Shown here piece by piece: positions 1 through 8,561 of a stretch of 47,433 nucleotides of DNA (its first letter is position 1; the number at the start of each line of letters is the position of its first letter). The position numbers and the translations under genes were made by a program. Location: NCBI GenBank assembly GCA_019359495.1, contig JAHHHF010000006.1, positions 1 to 47,433 on the forward strand, written 5' to 3'. The notes below the pieces were generated by a model. That model was not told the DNA's origin and did not search any database. It saw only the letters and a program-made list of their open reading frames with translations. The DNA comes from Goleter apudmare HA4340-LM2 (lineage in GTDB: Bacteria > Cyanobacteriota > Cyanobacteriia > Cyanobacteriales > Nostocaceae).

Positions 1-123
1 TGGTCTGGTTACAAGTCTCAAAAACCTCCAGGAATTACTACTTTGACTCGGGGGCTTCAGCAGTTTGAATCCACCTTTTTTGGTTGGAAACTCGCTCTGG
101 ATCTACTTGTGTGTACACCGTAG
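1..123 (+). CDS. 3' end of an ORF cut by the window edge, possibly transposase-related
   Basis: Frame 1 is open from the first base to a TAG at 121-123 and encodes 40 residues beginning WSGYKSQKPPGITTLTRGLQ. The composition looks like real protein, and the KPPG...TLTRGL..F pattern is reminiscent of C-terminal parts of IS4-like transposases, but I cannot name the family. A GC-rich dispersed repeat begins right at the stop, so the repeat may have truncated the original gene. The beginning lies outside the window. Confidence 0.35.
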   Translation, partial: WSGYKSQKPPGITTLTRGLQQFESTFFGWKLALDLLVCTP

Positions 124-612
124 CCTTCTCTCAAAGGGGAGACGCTACGCGATGTGGGGAACCCCCATGAGCATTGCTCGCATCATCAACCAATTGCTGA
201 ACTGCACGCAGCTCAAATAAAATTTGACGGACGCAGAGATAGAACATATGTTTGATTTCAGGTAATATCAATGTGTCTTGCAGGTTGGGGACACCATGCT
301 TCCCTAAAAAACTAGGATATTTGGCATTGCTGGTGATGGGTCGCCAATATTTGTAACAGTATGTGAAGTGTTGGTAGCGTAATTATCTTGAGGCGCAGTG
401 AAATTGTTACTCTTTCAAGATTCCCTAAGTATGTTTGATAAAATAAGGGTAAAATTTCCTCAGGGATAAGTATTGTTCACAAAGACTCACCTGTATTTTT
501 CTACTATAATGCGGTTAAACCTTGACATTAGGTGAGTTAAGGTGTGGAGAATGTGTCGCTAACTCAGAGTCTATACGTTTTATTTTTGTTACTTTTAGCA
601 TAACTGATTGGA
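124..612. other. intergenic stretch with a small dispersed repeat at its left end
   Basis: About 124-180 carries a GC-rich palindromic motif (GGGGAGACGCTACGCG followed by GGGGAACCCCC) of the kind repeated in Nostocales intergenic DNA. The remainder, to 612, is AT-rich and has no convincing ORF. The promoter of the ATPase gene at 613 should lie here, but no -10/-35 pair stands out. Confidence 0.4.
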
Positions 613-1389
613 ATGTCAAAAATTATTTCTATTCACTCCTATAGGGGCGGCACTGGTAAATCTAATACCACTGCCAATCTGGCAACACTGATTGCACGTG
701 AGGGAAACCGCGTTGGGATTATTGATACCGACCTGCCTTCTCCGGGAATTCATATCCTATTTAGTTGGGGAAATAAACAGAGCGATCGCACACTCAATGA
801 CTTTCTGTGGGGAAAGTGTAAAATTAGCGATGCCGCCTATGATGTTAGTAGTGTTCTAGAAGGACAGGGAACTCCAAAAAGTAAAATTTATCTAGTCCCT
901 GCCAGTGCCAAAGTTAATGATATCTCTCGTGTCTTAAGAGAAGGTTTCGACGCAGAATTATTGTTTCAAGGATATCAGCAGCTGATCAAAGATTTAAAAC
1001 TAGATTACTTATTCATTGATACTCATCCGGGTCTCAATGAAGAAACGTTACTTTCCTTGACAGTTTCTCAAATTGTGTTGTTAATCCTGCGACCAGATCA
1101 ACAAGATTTTCAGGGAACAGCTGTGACAGTAGATGTGGCTCGGCGTCTCAAAGTCCCTAATCTCTTCCTCATAGTCAATAAAGTCTTGCCTGAATATGAC
1201 TTTGAGCAAATGAGTAAAAAAGTCCAAGTTACTTACAATGCGCCAGTAGTAGGGATTTTACCTGACTCTCCTGATATGCTGCGGTTAGCTAGTCAAGGGA
1301 TTTTTGCCGTGAAATACAGTAACCATCCCATCAGTCAAGTTCTGCAAAAAATAGCCCAACAAATCACTGGTAAGACCGTTAATATTTAG
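613..1389 (+). CDS. MinD/ParA-family P-loop ATPase with deviant Walker A
   Basis: A 258-residue cytosolic ATPase of the SIMIBI ParA/MinD class, whose members bind ATP, dimerise and position partner proteins or DNA. Residues 10-18 (YRGGTGKSN) form a deviant Walker A motif in which the usual first Lys of KGGTGKT is Arg11; the P-loop Lys16 is present. DTD near residue 38 is the A'-motif, and LFIDTHPG at about 133-140 is Walker B. There is no DNA-binding N-terminus and no obvious membrane-binding amphipathic C-terminus. It lies 31 bases upstream of the FHA-GAF gene on the same strand and is probably co-transcribed with it, so it may be the effector of that signalling protein. The family call is secure; the cellular role is unknown. 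Confidence 0.85.
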   Translation: MSKIISIHSYRGGTGKSNTTANLATLIAREGNRVGIIDTDLPSPGIHILFSWGNKQSDRTLNDFLWGKCKISDAAYDVSSVLEGQGTPKSKIYLVPASAKVNDISRVLREGFDAELLFQGYQQLIKDLKLDYLFIDTHPGLNEETLLSLTVSQIVLLILRPDQQDFQGTAVTVDVARRLKVPNLFLIVNKVLPEYDFEQMSKKVQVTYNAPVVGILPDSPDMLRLASQGIFAVKYSNHPISQVLQKIAQQITGKTVNI

Positions 1390-1420
1390 GTAATAGCCAT
1401 AGAATAATTCAGCAGTAACC

Positions 1421-2527
1421 GTGCCCTATTTAATCTACGCTCCTGAAACGCCCAATGAAAGAGTTTATGAATTGAAACCAGGAGTCAATACTATTGGTCG
1501 GCAAATCGACAACACCGTCGTTTTGCTGGGAGCAACCGTATCCCGTCGCCATGCACAGATTCACGTCACCCCCAATGGAGCAATAATTCAAGATTGTCAG
1601 AGTAGCAATCACACTTTTGTCAATCAAGTCCAAATCGATGTTTGTGAACTTCATGATGGTGACGTGATTGGTTGTGATGAATTCCAATTGAAGTTCGTTC
1701 ATAGTCTGACTTTATCTCAGCCTAAGCCTATTGGGGATGACCAAGAATTATTAGACAATAATTTAAAACAAATTCCTCTCCCCCAAAGTTTAGATCAACT
1801 GCAAAATTTGGTACATCAGGAGCCTAGCAATCGTTCAGTACTAAAATTGCATTCCAGCGATCGTGAGCAACAAACAGTCAATAAACTGAAAATTCTCTTA
1901 GAAGTCAGCAAACAACTATGTTCCCCTGACGAACCCGATCAACTCCTACATAAGATCATTGATTTACTTTTCCAAATTATGAGAATCGATCATGCAGTGA
2001 TTCTCTTAGTAGATGAAGAGTCTCAACAACTCGAACTAAAAGCCGCCAAATCACAAGAGGATTTAGTTGGCGAACAACAGTTCTACAGTCGCAAGATTGT
2101 CGATCTGGCTTATCAAAGTGGGGATGCAATTATCACTCAAGATGCCAAACGTGATCAGCGATTTCAAGATTCTGTCTCTATTTTTCGAGAAGAAATCCAA
2201 AATTGTATGTGCGTTCCTCTCAAAAACTATACGGAAGTTATCGGTGTGTTATACGTCGATAATTTATCTCTTTTTGTTGGCTATAGCAACGAAGATTTAG
2301 AGTTTTTGATTGCTTTAGCCAACCAAGCCGCAGTCGCTATTCATATGTCTCGTGAATTTCACAAACGAGAACAAAAACTCAAACAACAAGTATTAGAATT
2401 ACAAATTCAAATCGATCAAACGAGAAAGGAAAATGAAATTGCCGAGATTGTCAACAATGATTTCTTTCAAAGATTGGAGCAACGCGCCGAGAATTTTAGA
2501 AATAAAAATAGTCTGATAGAAGAATAG
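1421..2527 (+). CDS. FHA-GAF domain signalling protein
   Basis: A 368-residue cytosolic protein starting at GTG (1421). Residues about 1-95 form a forkhead-associated domain, a phosphothreonine-binding fold, with the hallmark GR (TIGRQIDN), SRRHA and N-(H)-T-F-V-N stretches. Residues about 150-312 form a GAF domain (LLHKIIDLLFQIMRIDHAVILL ... FLIALANQAAVAIH), a fold that often binds cyclic nucleotides or other small ligands. The last 50 residues are charged and heptad-like, consistent with a coiled coil. Many cyanobacterial FHA-GAF proteins continue into a cyclase or kinase domain; this one stops, so it probably acts through a partner, possibly the ATPase just upstream. No GAF chromophore Cys can be assigned confidently. 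Confidence 0.85.
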   Translation: MPYLIYAPETPNERVYELKPGVNTIGRQIDNTVVLLGATVSRRHAQIHVTPNGAIIQDCQSSNHTFVNQVQIDVCELHDGDVIGCDEFQLKFVHSLTLSQPKPIGDDQELLDNNLKQIPLPQSLDQLQNLVHQEPSNRSVLKLHSSDREQQTVNKLKILLEVSKQLCSPDEPDQLLHKIIDLLFQIMRIDHAVILLVDEESQQLELKAAKSQEDLVGEQQFYSRKIVDLAYQSGDAIITQDAKRDQRFQDSVSIFREEIQNCMCVPLKNYTEVIGVLYVDNLSLFVGYSNEDLEFLIALANQAAVAIHMSREFHKREQKLKQQVLELQIQIDQTRKENEIAEIVNNDFFQRLEQRAENFRNKNSLIEE

Positions 2528-2565
2528 ATAGGAAAATTTTGACAATACCAAATGATAGGTTTTAT

Positions 2566-2700
2566 ATGCTAAAAACTCTTTATCTCATGCAGCAAGCCTT
2601 CGACCTTAAAGAAGCAGTTCGCTATAGCATTGGCTTGGTAGTAGTTTGCTTGGTAGTCCTCGTTTTATTGTGGTTGCCAGATATTTTAAAAGAGAAGTAA
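2566..2700 (+). CDS. 44-residue single-pass membrane peptide
   Basis: A small ORF, ATG to TAA, encoding a 44-residue peptide. A short charged head (QAFDLKEAVRY) is followed by a strongly hydrophobic helix (SIGLVVVCLVVLVLLWLP) and a charged tail (DILKEK), as in small inner-membrane or thylakoid proteins. It starts 38 bases after the FHA-GAF stop on the same strand, so it could be the third gene of that transcript and provide a membrane anchor. No strong Shine-Dalgarno is seen. I do not recognise the family. Confidence 0.5.
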   Translation: MLKTLYLMQQAFDLKEAVRYSIGLVVVCLVVLVLLWLPDILKEK

Positions 2701-3057
2701 ACTTAGGACAATGTTTTATATCAAGCAGTAATTCAACATCTTTTTTAAGAACCATGTGGAATCAATCTTCCCGTATTGTTGTAGAATAGGGGTTTGATTG
2801 GCTGTAATGGTTCTGACTGGAGGCGATCGCTAAAATTCACAGCAAATCGAGAAATAGAACCAAAACATTTCCAGTTGGTCAAACTTTAATAGTGTTGGAA
2901 TGGTAGAGTCAGTCCGTTCACTTTAGAATCTTCTTGAGTTTTTGTTAAGAAATAAGATGCGTTCGCCCTGATTCTGCCTTAAAGATTGATCTAAGCCTAA
3001 CTTTCTAGCTACTAATAAACTACAGCCATCTACACCAGCCACTACTTTGGCTGTATA

Positions 3058-3240
3058 TTACTGTTTTGTCCCATCCTCGCATACACCTGGAATGCCAAAT
3101 ACTGTAGCGTCTTTCAGTAGCAAATTCTCAACTTTAAATCCCTCTTTTGTATCAGTACAGGCTTTATTGGCTTGGAATAAAATATTATCAAAAATCCACT
3201 GCCTAGATGTAGAAACGTCTTGAGAGTCACAGTATAAATA
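3058..3240 (-). pseudogene. open-frame remnant without start codon
   Basis: On the minus strand a frame of 60 codons runs from an in-frame stop at 3241-3243 to TAA at 3058-3060. It reads protein-like: ...WIFDNILFQANKACTDTK, then EGFKVENLLLKDATVFGIPG. It has no usable Met near its beginning, so it looks like a piece of a decayed gene rather than a working one. The family is not recognised. The rest of 2701-3272 shows no other gene. Confidence 0.3.
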
Positions 3241-3272
3241 TTATTTTTGCAAAAAAATATACAGGAATATGC

Positions 3273-4361
3273 ATGAATTACTCACTACAAGATTACTTGA
3301 ACTTAATTGTTCCTTATCTTTCAAATCTACTTATTTCTTCACAACAATTAACCTATATTAAACAAGTGGCTCAATTATTGCCGCCTCTCTCTCCAGCGCT
3401 GTTAGAATGCCGATTGGCAGATAAGCAACCACAAGTAGATTTATCTGTTGGCTTACAGCCGATGAAGTTTCCGATCGCCCAACCACTCATATCTTATCCA
3501 TTCTGGCAAGAACTTGACCGTTTCTGTCAAGATTGGACAACTGTTAATACTCTCCCCCATGAGACAGTTAAGGATATTTGGCTGGAATTTGATCTTGATG
3601 GTGCAACAGATGGGTTAAGGGTAGCTTGCTGGTTTTTTAGTTTGCGGGGAGAGATATTTAAAGATAAAAATCCTGCGGCTTTATCAAAGTTAATGCAGAT
3701 CATATCCTGTGTGCAGAATCATCCGGTTGATGAGTGGCGTAGGGCTTTAGTGGAAAGATGCGTCGCTGCTCTACCTGATGGTGTGGGGATTAGTCAAGTA
3801 GGCGCAATGCGATCGCGTCACGGAAAACCGCTACGACTCAACATCGGTGGTTTATCGATAGAAACAATTCCTGCTTACCTAGCTCAGATTCAAGAACAAG
3901 AAGTGAAAGCAGAATTGGTCGAAATCATGAATCTTGTGAAACATCTGAGCGATCGCCTAGTTTTGTGCTTCGATGTTGAAGAAAAAGTTGGTTCTAGAAT
4001 CGGACTGGAATGTTATTTCCACCAGCAGCCCAAAAAGGAACCACGCTGGCGAGAATTCCTTGATTTGTTAGTAGCTATGCAATGCTGTACACCCCAAAAA
4101 CGAGATGCGCTGTTGCAATGGCCTGGGTTAATTCAAGAAAAAAATAACCAAGAACTTTGGCCTGTGAATTTACGAGCATTAGACTCATGGGTTAGCCAAG
4201 GAAACATTAGTGTTTTTTGGCGGACTATCAATCATCTAAAGCTAGTTTATCAACCTGATCGCCCTCTGGAAGCTAAAGCTTATTTAGCTTTTGGTCATCG
4301 TTGGTTTAATCCCCGTCAAGCTGATTCTGTATCGACTGCTAGCCTGTCGCCTGAAATTTGA
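3273..4361 (+). CDS. unrecognised 362-residue cyanobacterial protein
   Basis: I do not recognise this family. The protein is soluble (no signal peptide or membrane helix) and mixed alpha/beta in composition. It contains well-formed stretches likely to be conserved: WLEFDLDG near residue 107, LPDGVGISQVGAMRSRHGKP near 170-190, LRLNIGGLS, and LAFGHRW near the C-terminus. It ends 97 bases from the convergent YcaO gene, with a dispersed palindromic repeat between them. The position next to TfuA/YcaO makes a link to peptide maturation possible but unproven; the opposite orientation and the repeat argue for an independent unit. Confidence 0.7.
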   Translation: MNYSLQDYLNLIVPYLSNLLISSQQLTYIKQVAQLLPPLSPALLECRLADKQPQVDLSVGLQPMKFPIAQPLISYPFWQELDRFCQDWTTVNTLPHETVKDIWLEFDLDGATDGLRVACWFFSLRGEIFKDKNPAALSKLMQIISCVQNHPVDEWRRALVERCVAALPDGVGISQVGAMRSRHGKPLRLNIGGLSIETIPAYLAQIQEQEVKAELVEIMNLVKHLSDRLVLCFDVEEKVGSRIGLECYFHQQPKKEPRWREFLDLLVAMQCCTPQKRDALLQWPGLIQEKNNQELWPVNLRALDSWVSQGNISVFWRTINHLKLVYQPDRPLEAKAYLAFGHRWFNPRQADSVSTASLSPEI

Positions 4362-4366
4362 TTGGT

Positions 4367-4426
4367 AAAAATGTTCGTAGTCAGGACTTTAGTCCTTTGT
4401 TCTTAAACACTAAAGTGCTAACTATA
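4367..4426 (-). repeat. dispersed double-palindrome repeat, copy A
   Basis: An element of roughly 58 bases containing two small palindromes (AGCACTTTAGTG and AGGACTAAAGTCCT) and ending TACGAACAT. It is almost identical, in the opposite orientation, to the copy at 30221-30280, and a decayed copy lies at 27502-27545. It sits between two convergent genes, where its hairpins could also end transcription. Confidence 0.7.
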
Positions 4427-4458
4427 AACCTGACAAAATTTTGATCGTAGACCACTAC

Positions 4459-5628
4459 TTAAAATAGGGAATAATTCATGATTAAGCCAGGGACAAAAAC
4501 TTTCACAACCGAGATATTAAAAGGTTCTCGTGTCAAATCCACACGATAAACATCTTGGTACTCAGCTTCCCTCAGAGATTGCAAAACATAGTTATAGTCT
4601 GCGAATAAATCACGGGTAGCAAAGTTAGTTAATGTTTGCCAAGCAGTTGTGCTAGTAAGGCGATCAAAGTAATTGTAGAGTTGGCGATGAGTTTTAGTGT
4701 TTTCAAAAATTTGTGTAGCGTCGAGATCATCCCTTGCACCGTGGATAAATGTCAGTCGTGATTGAGCAGCTTCAGTGATAGCGCGTGTGGCTGCAACACT
4801 AGGGCTAAGATGAGTACCGTAACCTACATTAACTATCAATGTAGGATTATAGGGATTTTCGTCCAGAAGAATAGCCCAAAATGTGTTGATTGCAATACAG
4901 CTTTCTACCCAGATCAGCACAAGCTTGAAATCAGTCGCCCTGATGCGCTCTAATAAGCTTTGCACATAAGGATCGTCTATGGTTTGCAGATCGATAAATT
5001 TACATCTTGTTTGTAAATTTAAGCGTCCTTGAACTACCAAGCGAGCGATCGCATCTCGTTCTATGATTTCATAAAGACCATGAATTGTCGCTTCTACAAG
5101 ATGATTCCCACTGGCTAAACCATTAGTACCTATACGATATAAATTCGGAGAATAACGAGCCGAACAATCGTAAACAGAGCTTGCGGGTAACCACATTTCT
5201 GAGTGGGTAAGTAAATTTTTTCCCTTGACCCAATCAAGCACAAATTCGGGATGAAAGTAGAGATGGGGAAGGTATCCTGGTAATATGTGAGGCTCTACAA
5301 CCTGTTGCCCTATTGACTGTAACGATTTATAACTATGGCGCTGTAAATGCTGATCTGGTGACTCTGCATGAAACACTTCAATCGCTTCCATCAACGCTGA
5401 CACTTTAGCTGTCTCATGAGAAATTCCTTTACCATTGCTAACTTGTAGCCAAGGTCTTGTGGGTCTAATGGCGCAGTATACGGGGATACCGAGTCGATCT
5501 AATCCTGTGACATCAGCACAACGAGTAATCCCCATCGCTAACAAGTGTGGTTGGATATTAGCTAAAGTTTGTCCTGGGGGAATTAAACGATGAGTATCGT
5601 TAGTATAATTTTTATTAAGTTTATCCAT
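4459..5628 (-). CDS. YcaO-domain protein, TfuA partner (RiPP thioamidation or cyclodehydration)
   Basis: YcaO enzymes use ATP to activate a peptide backbone amide; with TfuA, characterised systems make thioamides, while others form azolines at Cys/Ser/Thr. From the ATG at 5628 the protein has 389 residues. The ATP/Mg motif SALMEAIE (about 77-84) and the second motif NGLASGN...EATIHGLYEIIERDA are present. The C-terminus ends VFVPGLIMNYSLF without the Pro-rich tail of azoline-forming cyclodehydratases, which mildly favours thioamidation. An upstream in-frame start at 5712 would overlap tfuA by 73 bases; the ATG at 5628 lies 11 bases after the tfuA stop and is preferred. It is translationally linked to tfuA and belongs to the Nif11 RiPP cluster. 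Confidence 0.88.
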   Translation of the reverse strand: MDKLNKNYTNDTHRLIPPGQTLANIQPHLLAMGITRCADVTGLDRLGIPVYCAIRPTRPWLQVSNGKGISHETAKVSALMEAIEVFHAESPDQHLQRHSYKSLQSIGQQVVEPHILPGYLPHLYFHPEFVLDWVKGKNLLTHSEMWLPASSVYDCSARYSPNLYRIGTNGLASGNHLVEATIHGLYEIIERDAIARLVVQGRLNLQTRCKFIDLQTIDDPYVQSLLERIRATDFKLVLIWVESCIAINTFWAILLDENPYNPTLIVNVGYGTHLSPSVAATRAITEAAQSRLTFIHGARDDLDATQIFENTKTHRQLYNYFDRLTSTTAWQTLTNFATRDLFADYNYVLQSLREAEYQDVYRVDLTREPFNISVVKVFVPGLIMNYSLF

Positions 5629-5639
5629 GTTAATGTCTC

Positions 5640-7019
5640 TTATCTCTGAAGGATTTCTGCGGCTTTTCCTGTAATTTGCCACTCGTGGAATAATGCCTGG
5701 GGAAAAGACCAATAAATACCAAAATACTCAGGCTCTTTAGCGATAATCCATGTTTCCAGTATTTTTTCTGCTACCCATACTTGATCTTGCTTGTCAATAG
5801 TAATTGTACTCACTGATTCTGTATCTGGATGCACAATGCCATTTTGCCTCGCCCATTCCACAATCAAACGACGCTGTGATAGTTGTTCCCAAATATTCCC
5901 TTGTGGCTCAACATCACCAGTTAAGCGTAATTCTGCGTCAAGGGCTGTTTGATAGTTCCACTCGATCCCAAAATAGTCCGGCCCTTCCCTCACAATCCAA
6001 TCAATCAAACAATACTCTTCCAGGATTTCTTGATAGGTTAATGGAGTTAAACCATTGGATTGCAACCATTGAGTTTCATCCACAATGCTATATTTTTGTT
6101 GCCATTGTTGCAGGTAAGTTTGCCAATATTCTGGAGGACAGGATATCTGATTTTGTCTCGCCCATGTCAGCAGGAAACAGCGTTTTGAGAGTTGCGATCG
6201 CATTTTTGCTTGCAGTTGTATATCTTGTTTAAGCAGTTGTAAGATATCTTTTCCCAGCTTCAGTCCGCTAGAGGTGACAAATCCCGTCATGTTTAATCGC
6301 TCAAACTGTAAATCTACAGAAGAGTAAGAAAAACGCTCTCTCGGTTCTGCTATTTGCATATGACTCAGACTGGCGTATAGTTTCAATACCCCTATAGCAT
6401 CGATTTGTTTGATGTTAATCTTGTTGTGGTGTAAATAATGTTTGAGTTTAGTCGCGCTCTCTGTCGGTAAGTCTTGAATCACCTTACTTTGGAAAAGTTG
6501 CTGGTAAGATCGCTGTGGATAGTAGAGTTGTTTAGCCTCATCAGTTAAACAGCGTGCTTGTTCGGCAGTTAGATAGTTTGCTTCTACGGCTTTAAGTAAT
6601 GTATAGCGGATATTCACTAAAGGCTCAGACATGGAAACAAAACCAGAATCTTCTGCACCATGTAACAGAGCTACTTCATCATCGCTTTCCAACATACCAT
6701 TGCGATACCATTCAAACACCTGACCGTGACCAACCATACCGAAAGGTTCTAACTCTACTGCTCTTAAAGCTCCCATACTTGATGCACCAAATACTTGAAT
6801 ACCCTCTTCAATGGCATGAATGAGTTCCCGATGCCAAACTGAAGGTCTACTGTGAAAAATCCCATCAATGAGAATGATGGCTTGCACACCTGAGGCAATA
6901 ATTTGGTAAATATCGCCCTTACTGGCTGGAGGATAGTAGCGAGCATCAAGAATTTGATGGGCTTGATTTCTGGGTAAAGATGGGCCTAAAAATACAGCTA
7001 CTGAGAGAGATGTGTTCAT
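5640..7019 (-). CDS. TfuA-like RiPP maturation protein with duplicated C-terminal extension
   Basis: TfuA proteins partner YcaO enzymes; in known thioamidation systems they are thought to help deliver sulfide. The TfuA core (about 1-200) is clear, with FLGPSL near the start, then GVQAIILIDG, FGASSMGALRAVEL (about 77-90), GMVG and RYTLLKAVEANYLT. The protein is long (459 residues from the ATG at 7019; an in-frame TTG at 7025 is less likely). The extra region holds two related segments of about 90 residues (about 278-369 and 381-452), each with a WARQNxI helix followed by EYFGIxWxxxxAL...TG. This may be a protein- or leader-binding module. The gene is divergent from the metallo-beta-lactamase gene. 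Confidence 0.88.
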   Translation of the reverse strand: MNTSLSVAVFLGPSLPRNQAHQILDARYYPPASKGDIYQIIASGVQAIILIDGIFHSRPSVWHRELIHAIEEGIQVFGASSMGALRAVELEPFGMVGHGQVFEWYRNGMLESDDEVALLHGAEDSGFVSMSEPLVNIRYTLLKAVEANYLTAEQARCLTDEAKQLYYPQRSYQQLFQSKVIQDLPTESATKLKHYLHHNKINIKQIDAIGVLKLYASLSHMQIAEPRERFSYSSVDLQFERLNMTGFVTSSGLKLGKDILQLLKQDIQLQAKMRSQLSKRCFLLTWARQNQISCPPEYWQTYLQQWQQKYSIVDETQWLQSNGLTPLTYQEILEEYCLIDWIVREGPDYFGIEWNYQTALDAELRLTGDVEPQGNIWEQLSQRRLIVEWARQNGIVHPDTESVSTITIDKQDQVWVAEKILETWIIAKEPEYFGIYWSFPQALFHEWQITGKAAEILQR

Positions 7020-7080
7020 AAGCAAATTTAATAATAAAAAATTTATGGTTTTTATTGCTATCTATTTGAGTTGTGAATAA

Positions 7081-7096
7081 TGTTAATCTATTAACA
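7081..7096. promoter_or_regulatory. inverted repeat in the divergent promoter region
   Basis: TGTTAAT-CT-ATTAACA is a perfect 7-bp inverted repeat between the divergent tfuA and metallo-beta-lactamase genes. It is a candidate operator for a dimeric regulator; no regulator gene is obvious in the cluster. Confidence 0.35.
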
Positions 7097-7140
7097 ATAA
7101 TAGGGGAATTTTCAAACATTACTCATGCTGTCAGCAAAAA

Positions 7141-7157
7141 CCTGAACTTTTCATGAC
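7141..7157 (+). promoter_or_regulatory. single copy of the cluster box upstream of the metallo-beta-lactamase gene
   Basis: CCTGAACTTTTCATGAC matches 16 of 17 bases of the box repeated three times upstream of the precursor gene (9085-9145). It sits about 63 bases before the preferred ATG at 7221, on the same strand as in the precursor promoter, which points to common regulation. Confidence 0.55.
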
Positions 7158-7220
7158 TTCAGAAATGTGATCGCAGCGATAAAATTTTTATTCACTGACA
7201 ATTATGCTTGGTTAAACAGA

Positions 7221-8537
7221 ATGAATATTGAATATATTACTCATGCTTCTTTGTTATTTCAAGCAGAAGACTTTTCACTTCTCACCGATCCTTGTTACTT
7301 TCTAGAGCCACTTTTTGCCACAAGTTTATTTCACTTTCCTCCTAGAAAAATTACCACAGACATGTTTGGCAAATTGAACTATGTTTATAGTTCACATATC
7401 CATGTAGATCATAGCCATCCCGCAACTCTTAAACAACTAAAAAAGCAGGTAGAAACAGTTCTTTTGCCAGCAGAAAGACCAGATTTAGTCAAAAGATACC
7501 GAGATATAGGTTATGAAAAAATTATTCTTTTACAAAATGGCGAAACCGTCAAACTCAATTCAGCACTAGAAGTCACTAGTTATTGGGACGATCCAGTCGA
7601 TACAATTTTACTGGTAAAAATCCAAGATAAAGTAATTCTCCATCAGAATGATTGTCTTTTAACTCCCAGAACTTTAGCAAAAATAGCAGATAAATTTAAT
7701 ATAGATTATGCTTTTCTGCTTTATACTACTTTCGCTAATCATCAACCAAATTTACTATATGGTTCACCTGAAGAGATGAGCCATATAGTAGCAGCAGACG
7801 AAGTAAAGTTTTTACAATCACAAATTGAACTGATTAAAATTCTTAACCCAAAAAAAATAATTCCCTATTCCATGACTTTGAGCTATTGCCAACCTGATCA
7901 GCTTCATTTAAATGGTTATCAGAGAATGACGCCAACTAGCTTTAAAAGTCAACTCTTAGCCCATCTACCAACAACCGAATGTTGGATATTGCAACCAGGA
8001 GATATCATAGATTTGGAGCTAGATTACGTTAAAACTGCTCATGGCAAAAACTTTTGGGGAGAAGACCTTCAGGAATACTTAGACAACATTTCTGTATATG
8101 TAAAACAGGAAAATATTGCTAACTTTAACTTCGGAAATGCTGAAAAAAATAGAGGAATAACTACAAATTATTTACAAAAAAGTTTGAACTTAAAAATCCC
8201 ATCAATATTTACTAATAAAATTATTGCTATTGATGTGATTGGGAATAACCATCAAGTCCTTTACATAATAGATGTCAAAGAAAAAAGAGTTTTTACAAAA
8301 AACTCACAATTATTAGAACTTCCTAATAACTATTTTGTTAAACTCTCCATTCCTGCCAGTACCTTAGATCAATTAGTTTCTCAAAGCTTTGATGACTCAA
8401 TACTTGACTTTATTTTGTATTCTAATCGAGTTTTTTTAGAGATTAATTATCATAAAGGGCTTTCCATCAAAGCACAATTTGGTCTATTAATTAAAACGTT
8501 AACATTTCTTTTTGCTCATCAAGAGCATCATATTTAA
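7221..8537 (+). CDS. metallo-beta-lactamase-fold protein (UlaG-like) of the RiPP cluster
   Basis: From the ATG at 7221 this is a 438-residue protein starting MNIEYITHASLLF, the usual first strand of UlaG-type MBL hydrolases. The metal motif HIHVDH (about 59-64) is intact, and LLTDPCY precedes it. A later HQND (in KVILHQNDCLL) may supply a further ligand. The last 150 residues are unlike the MBL core and unrecognised. A GTG at 7167 would add 18 residues, but it begins only 10 bases after the promoter box and is less likely. Related folds also occur in N-acyl-PE phospholipase D and CMP-NeuAc hydroxylase types. The substrate is unknown; a hydrolytic or tailoring role in the RiPP pathway is inference from position. 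Confidence 0.75.
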   Translation: MNIEYITHASLLFQAEDFSLLTDPCYFLEPLFATSLFHFPPRKITTDMFGKLNYVYSSHIHVDHSHPATLKQLKKQVETVLLPAERPDLVKRYRDIGYEKIILLQNGETVKLNSALEVTSYWDDPVDTILLVKIQDKVILHQNDCLLTPRTLAKIADKFNIDYAFLLYTTFANHQPNLLYGSPEEMSHIVAADEVKFLQSQIELIKILNPKKIIPYSMTLSYCQPDQLHLNGYQRMTPTSFKSQLLAHLPTTECWILQPGDIIDLELDYVKTAHGKNFWGEDLQEYLDNISVYVKQENIANFNFGNAEKNRGITTNYLQKSLNLKIPSIFTNKIIAIDVIGNNHQVLYIIDVKEKRVFTKNSQLLELPNNYFVKLSIPASTLDQLVSQSFDDSILDFILYSNRVFLEINYHKGLSIKAQFGLLIKTLTFLFAHQEHHI

Positions 8538-8561
8538 AGTCAATGTGTAACTTTTTTATAT

